The notes beneath the pieces were generated by a model. That model saw only the letters and a list, made by a program, of their open reading frames with translations. It was not told where the DNA came from and made no database searches. 8,327 nucleotides of DNA. It comes from Methanosarcinaceae archaeon (GTDB taxonomy: Archaea > Halobacteriota > Methanosarcinia > Methanosarcinales > Methanosarcinaceae). This document shows, piece by piece, positions 5,491 to 8,327 of the stretch. Position 1 is the first letter of the stretch, and each line of letters opens with the position of its first letter. Where the stretch lies: the NCBI GenBank assembly GCA_030655675.1, contig JAUSPM010000215.1, forward strand, positions 1 to 8,327, written 5' to 3'. Both the position numbers and the translations under genes were made by a program.

Positions 5491-6180
5491 TTACCTAACC
5501 AGACCTTCATCCTTCAGGCTGACATACCGTCCGTCCCCTATTATCACATGGTCAAGTACATCTATACCAAGAAGTTTGCCGCATTCGATGAGTTTTTCTG
5601 TGACTGCAATGTCCTCTTTGCTTGGTGTCGGGTCACCAGATGGGTGATTGTGTGCAAGAATTACGGATGCGGATGATTCGAGAAGTGCCGACTTAAATAT
5701 TTCGCGCGGGTGAACAATATTTGAATTCAATGTGCCAATTGAGATGACCTCTTCGCGCAGGATCTGGTTCTTGGTATCCAGAAAAAGTGCGGTCAATCTT
5801 TCTTTTTTTTGCTCGCGCATCCTTGGATACAAAAGGGAATATACATCAGCAGGCGATCTGATCTTTCGTTTGGGCTCATCTGCAAAGGTTTCAAGTTTTC
5901 TTGCAAGTTCGAACATAGCAGCGATCTGGGTGGCTTTTGCAGGTCCTATTCCATGTATCTCTGTTAGTTTTGCGACATTCGCCTGACTTAATTGTTTAAT
6001 GTTGTATTCAGACAGGATACGGTTTGACATGTTCACGACGTTTTCTTTACTTGAACCTGTACGCAGGACGATTGCCAGAAGTTCCGCGTTTGAAAGATTT
6101 TCTGCACCATATTTTATCAGCCTTTCACGAGGGCGCTCTTCTTGCGGCATATCATGGATCTTTATCTTATATTCACTCAT
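5491..6180 (-). CDS. radC: RadC family JAB/MPN-domain protein (UPF0758)
   Basis: The 229-residue protein is a full-length RadC. The N-terminal segment RPRERLIKYGAENLSNAELL (16-35) is diagnostic. A helix-hairpin-helix follows (IHGIGPAKATQIAAMFELAR, 75-94). The C-terminal JAB/MPN domain carries the metal motif HNHPSGDPTPSKED (177-190), with zinc ligands H177, H179 and D190 and the likely catalytic glutamate in EEVISIG (143-149). The domain has the hallmarks of a metal-dependent hydrolase. The name comes from an E. coli mutation later traced to another gene, so a repair role is not established. RadC genes and their relatives are frequent in mobile and accessory DNA. It is mainly a bacterial family, so acquisition by transfer is possible. 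The start at 6180 lacks a Shine-Dalgarno sequence but has an AT-rich TATA region about 25-35 bp upstream. Confidence 0.95.
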   Translation of the reverse strand: MSEYKIKIHDMPQEERPRERLIKYGAENLSNAELLAIVLRTGSSKENVVNMSNRILSEYNIKQLSQANVAKLTEIHGIGPAKATQIAAMFELARKLETFADEPKRKIRSPADVYSLLYPRMREQKKERLTALFLDTKNQILREEVISIGTLNSNIVHPREIFKSALLESSASVILAHNHPSGDPTPSKEDIAVTEKLIECGKLLGIDVLDHVIIGDGRYVSLKDEGLVR

Positions 6181-6202
6181 AGGCGAGGTGAATAATATAC
6201 AT

Positions 6203-6217
6203 ACATTATAATATATT
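6203..6217. promoter_or_regulatory. AT-rich TATA region between radC and element copy B
   Basis: The run CATTATAATATATT gives TATA-like octamers on both strands. On the minus strand it is about 30 bp from the radC ATG at 6180. On the plus strand it would predict initiation near 6238, just before the first block of the intergenic element at 6245. Copy A has a similar arrangement at 1385-1396. Confidence 0.4.
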
Positions 6218-6244
6218 CGGTTTGAAATGATTAAAAGTTTAGTA

Positions 6245-6549
6245 TTTGTTTAGCTGGTATAAAGTTGTGTTGTAGCGTTGCGGATTAATGAGTTGTAAAT
6301 AAAAACGACGCAACCATCCGTGCATAGCGCGGCATCGTTCTTCACCACTGCCCTGAATACACATCGAAGTTTCAATCGCTATCAACACATCTATTTTTGT
6401 ATGGATTGCCATACATAAAAACTGCGTATTTTGCGAATGTGAATGGATGGTAGGTATGGAACATGCCGCCTGGCGGCGGTCGCATTGTTTTTAGTTTCAT
6501 ATAGAATAATCACATTTACACAGCCATCCTAATACATCTATACAAATAC
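6245..6549. repeat. Intergenic element copy B, candidate structured non-coding RNA or small mobile remnant
   Basis: This copy contains the same ordered blocks as 1432-1767, in the same orientation. They are the identical 14-mer at 6245-6258, a mini-hairpin at 6318-6332 (CCGTGC ATA GCGCGG), the 42-base block 6349-6390, and the long block 6456-6549 with the CCGCC/GGCGG hairpin at 6466-6479 and terminal CTATACAAATAC. From 6495 to 6549 about 42 of 55 bases match copy A without gaps. It fills most of the 395-bp spacer between radC and the phosphodiesterase gene, which otherwise holds nothing I recognise. No open frame is shared between the copies. Like copy A it lies just upstream of a minus-strand gene start. 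Confidence 0.7.
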
Positions 6550-6575
6550 AAAGTTTAGAGTAAAGGGCATTTATT

Positions 6576-7334
6576 TTATGGCATGCTTATAATCAACGCC
6601 ACAAGTTGACCTTGACATTCCTCAACCCACGTCTTCGAAGCAGACCTCATCCATTTTTCACCTGCGTGTATTGGATGGTCGCCACATATCATAAACAGCG
6701 TACCTTTCTCTGCGGCCATTGCGATCCGCCCTATATTTTCATCTACCATGCCGGCAGCATACCTTAATTCATCCCATGTCTGCGCCCTGTGCGCATACCT
6801 GTCGATTGCCCGTAGATGAACCGCCAGAATGTCAGGTTTGGATTCGAGTGCTTGAACTGCTGCATCTGTGATCTTGCTGTCGTATTCTATGATGTCCTGT
6901 GAGTCTGGAATACCAAATACTTCACTAACTCGATCTAAAAAAGTATCGGCACCATGTGATTCTATGACCACAGCCGATCTGCGTCCGGCATCATGTGCCC
7001 ATTCAAGGATGGTTTGTATCTTCGGATTTGCAGGATCTTTTGCCCTCTCCCTGTAAATGTCATCAGTAGCATAAATGTGATGTTTCGTTGGATAATATCC
7101 CGTAAAGATGGAAGCAATTGCAGGTGTTGTGTGATCTGCTGTTGATTGACAACGTAAAACCATGCCTGATCCTGCAAGTTTTCGTATATTCTGGAATGTG
7201 TCGCCGATTTCGCTAAAATATCGGTATAGCGAATATCCAAGGCTATCAACAATTATCAGTACCACTTTTTGGCAGCCACGGATGTTTGCATATTCGATCA
7301 CATCCGGAATAACCTTGCCATCAGGCTGCACCAT
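6576..7334 (-). CDS. Alkaline-phosphatase-superfamily phosphodiesterase / nucleotide pyrophosphatase-like protein
   Basis: This is a 252-residue reading from the ATG at 7334. All expected superfamily metal and nucleophile residues are visible: D30 in VLIIVDSLGYSLYR (25-38), the nucleophile threonine in ADHTTPAIASIFTGYYPTKH (66-85, T69/T70), D178 and H182 in RAIDRYAH (175-182), and D219, H220 and H223 in CGDHPIH (217-223). These bind two zinc-like metal ions in phosphodiesterases, phosphonate hydrolases and relatives, so the enzyme looks catalytically intact. It is small for the superfamily and has no signal peptide, so it is probably cytoplasmic. Its substrate is unknown. The same frame continues upstream for 16 family-like codons (SLVDIAPTISELLDIP) to a TGA, which implies that the original start was at 7386 and that one base disrupts it. 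If so, the 7334 start is a fallback or the gene is being lost. Confidence 0.82.
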   Translation of the reverse strand: MVQPDGKVIPDVIEYANIRGCQKVVLIIVDSLGYSLYRYFSEIGDTFQNIRKLAGSGMVLRCQSTADHTTPAIASIFTGYYPTKHHIYATDDIYRERAKDPANPKIQTILEWAHDAGRRSAVVIESHGADTFLDRVSEVFGIPDSQDIIEYDSKITDAAVQALESKPDILAVHLRAIDRYAHRAQTWDELRYAAGMVDENIGRIAMAAEKGTLFMICGDHPIHAGEKWMRSASKTWVEECQGQLVALIISMP

Positions 7335-7386
7335 GGGAATATCAAGTAGTTCCGAGATCGTAGGGGCAATATCAACAAGGCTTCAT
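7335..7386 (-). other. Probable original 5' end of the phosphodiesterase gene, separated by a one-base frameshift
   Basis: On the minus strand an ATG at 7386-7384 is followed by AAGCC. Dropping one A gives ATG AGC CTT GTT GAT, which joins in frame with SLVDIAPTISELLDIP and then the MVQPDG start at 7334. As written, the ATG reads only MKPC before a stop, and the downstream frame has TGA at 7385-7383. VDIAPTI is a phrase common in sulfatase/alkaline-phosphatase proteins. No other ATG, GTG or TTG is in frame between the TGA and 7334. The TATA box centred about 31 bp upstream of 7386 fits the older start, not 7334. Confidence 0.65.
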
Positions 7387-7413
7387 TGAGTAGAATTTGA
7401 CTTAAAATTACTC

Positions 7414-7421
7414 ATATAAAT
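7414..7421 (-). promoter_or_regulatory. TATA box of the phosphodiesterase gene
   Basis: On the minus strand TTTATATG lies about 31 bp before the ATG at 7386 and about 83 bp before the ATG at 7334. The first distance fits a leaderless or very short-leader transcript. This is the positional argument for 7386 as the ancestral start codon. Confidence 0.45.
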
Positions 7422-7491
7422 GGATTGTCACATCAAGTTATATGTATTTCCAAATGCACATAATTTGATAAAATCAAATTTAAAAGTAATC

Positions 7492-7498
7492 TTATATA
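7492..7498 (+). promoter_or_regulatory. Candidate TATA boxes of the histidine kinase gene
   Basis: TTATATA at 7492-7498 would give a start near 7521 and a leader of about 50 bases. A second candidate, CTATATTG at 7536-7543, sits about 31 bp before the ATG at 7571 and would give a leaderless mRNA. The sequence does not decide between them. TGAC GT GTCA at 7552-7561, just before the start codon, is a short inverted repeat that might be an operator half-site pair, though it is short enough to be chance. Confidence 0.35.
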
Positions 7499-7570
7499 CG
7501 TGTAGAACAGATATATTCCATACAAATGTTGTGTGCTATATTGAAAAATTATGACGTGTCATCTTAAAAA

Positions 7571-8327
7571 ATGGACAATCGAATGAATGGGATTAGATCG
7601 TTAAATAATGCACTTACAGATATTGATGTGCAACTGCCCCCAAAACAATACATCAAAAATGTGCTGGAGGTCACTTGCGATAACCTTGGTTATCTTTTTG
7701 GCACTGTTATAGAAATGGATGAAAATGACGAAGCACACATGCTCGTTTCATATAATTTGCCTGAAAGTTATCCTGAAATGGTAAACAAAGTGGACGCATC
7801 AATTCTTTCAGGTCCGGCAGGTGAAGCCTTTGAAACAGGCAATATCGTTGTTGTACAGAAACCTTTTTCAGATCCACGTTTAGCACCATGGAAAGGCATG
7901 GAAATCATCACAGGTTCTATAGAAACAATAATTTGGGTGCCACTTTTTAAAAATAACGAAGTATTTGGAATCTGTGCATACCATAGTGAAAATAGAAAGG
8001 AGATGTCAGATTATGACCTGTCAATACTTGAACAGATCGGAGTAATAATATCAATTGCATATACGAGCAACTGGTACTTAAACCAATTAAAACAAAAAAC
8101 AGAGGAATTGCAAAAAGCCCGTGATGATCTTGAGATTAGAGTTGAGGAGCGGACGATCGAACTTCAAAAATATACAGAAAAACTGCAACATTCCAATGAA
8201 CTGAAAAATCTCTTTGGAGATGTGCTTCATCACGATCTTTTGAATCCCGCAGGTATCATCAAAGGATACACCGAGATATTATTGAATACTGAAAAAGACC
8301 AAAAGACTATCAAAGCGCTCAAAGTAA
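7571..8327 (+). CDS. GAF-domain sensor histidine kinase, 3' part cut by window edge
   Basis: The open frame from the ATG at 7571 runs 252 codons to the right edge; an in-frame TAA just upstream (7565-7567) fixes the start region. Residues about 25-165 form a GAF domain, recognisable by FGTVIEMDENDE, ILSGPAGEAFETGNIVVV (78-95), IIWVPLFKNNEVFGICAYHSE (120-140) and SDYDLSILEQIG (146-157). A charged coiled coil follows (170-212, QLKQKTEELQKARDDLEIRV), then the dimerisation/phospho-acceptor helix GDVLHHDLLNPAGIIKGYTE (216-235) with H221 as predicted phosphorylated histidine. The HDLLNP box in place of H-E-x-R-T-P is typical of kinases in methanogenic archaea. No membrane segment or signal peptide is present, so sensing is cytoplasmic; the GAF ligand is unknown. 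The catalytic ATPase domain should lie beyond the window, as may any response regulator. Confidence 0.9.
   Translation, partial: MDNRMNGIRSLNNALTDIDVQLPPKQYIKNVLEVTCDNLGYLFGTVIEMDENDEAHMLVSYNLPESYPEMVNKVDASILSGPAGEAFETGNIVVVQKPFSDPRLAPWKGMEIITGSIETIIWVPLFKNNEVFGICAYHSENRKEMSDYDLSILEQIGVIISIAYTSNWYLNQLKQKTEELQKARDDLEIRVEERTIELQKYTEKLQHSNELKNLFGDVLHHDLLNPAGIIKGYTEILLNTEKDQKTIKALKV

Noticed and set aside
6349..6390. GTTTCAATCGC in copy B, and its reverse ending in ATTGAAAC, resembles the ends of archaeal CRISPR repeats.
   Set aside because: Only one unit is present per locus, with no repeat-spacer series, and the match to copy A extends far beyond a CRISPR repeat.
7551..7586. A short plus-strand ORF from ATG at 7551 just before the histidine kinase.
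   Set aside because: It has only 11 codons, overlaps the kinase start in another frame, and has no ribosome-binding site. An upstream-ORF role cannot be supported.

Overview
The window looks like a chromosomal piece of a methanogenic or methane-oxidising (mcr-bearing) archaeon, probably of the Methanosarcinales/Methanomicrobia side of the Euryarchaeota. The main reason is a clear methanogenesis marker protein 11 gene. Supporting signs are a histidine kinase with the HDLLNPA-type phospho-acceptor box common in these archaea, an archaeal DUF234-type ATPase, and TATA-box promoters about 25-31 bp ahead of most start codons with little Shine-Dalgarno sequence. The DNA is moderately AT-rich with very AT-rich spacers. 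The exact genus cannot be read from this window.

Layout from left to right. Positions 1-1364 (minus): an archaeal ATPase with a DUF234/PD-(D/E)xK-like C-terminus that runs off the left edge. Positions 1365-1845: a long non-coding spacer holding copy A of a ~300-bp intergenic element. Positions 1846-2619 (plus): a TauE/SafE-type membrane permease. Positions 2620-2746: a spacer between convergent genes with a 33-bp-period repeat of palindromic cores. Then come four minus-strand genes: an IorA-like thiamine-diphosphate protein without the usual C-terminal ferredoxin domain (2747-4363), methanogenesis marker 11 (4487-5401), radC (5491-6180) and an alkaline-phosphatase-superfamily phosphodiesterase (6576-7334, probably begun at 7386 before a one-base frameshift). 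Positions 6181-6575 hold copy B of the intergenic element. Positions 7387-7570 are a divergent promoter region, and 7571-8327 (plus) is the N-terminal part of a cytoplasmic GAF-domain histidine kinase cut by the right edge.

The genes do not form one obvious pathway. Each minus-strand gene has its own candidate promoter or a sizeable spacer, so this looks like a run of separately transcribed genes rather than a tight operon. The least explained signals are non-coding: two colinear copies of the intergenic element (plus a hairpin-only third copy at 4398-4433), four 10-bp repeats in helical phase just upstream of the marker 11 promoter, and the 33-bp palindromic array. The main coding oddities are the frameshifted start of the phosphodiesterase and the ferredoxin-less IorA-like protein. 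No tRNA, rRNA, CRISPR array or intact insertion sequence was recognised.
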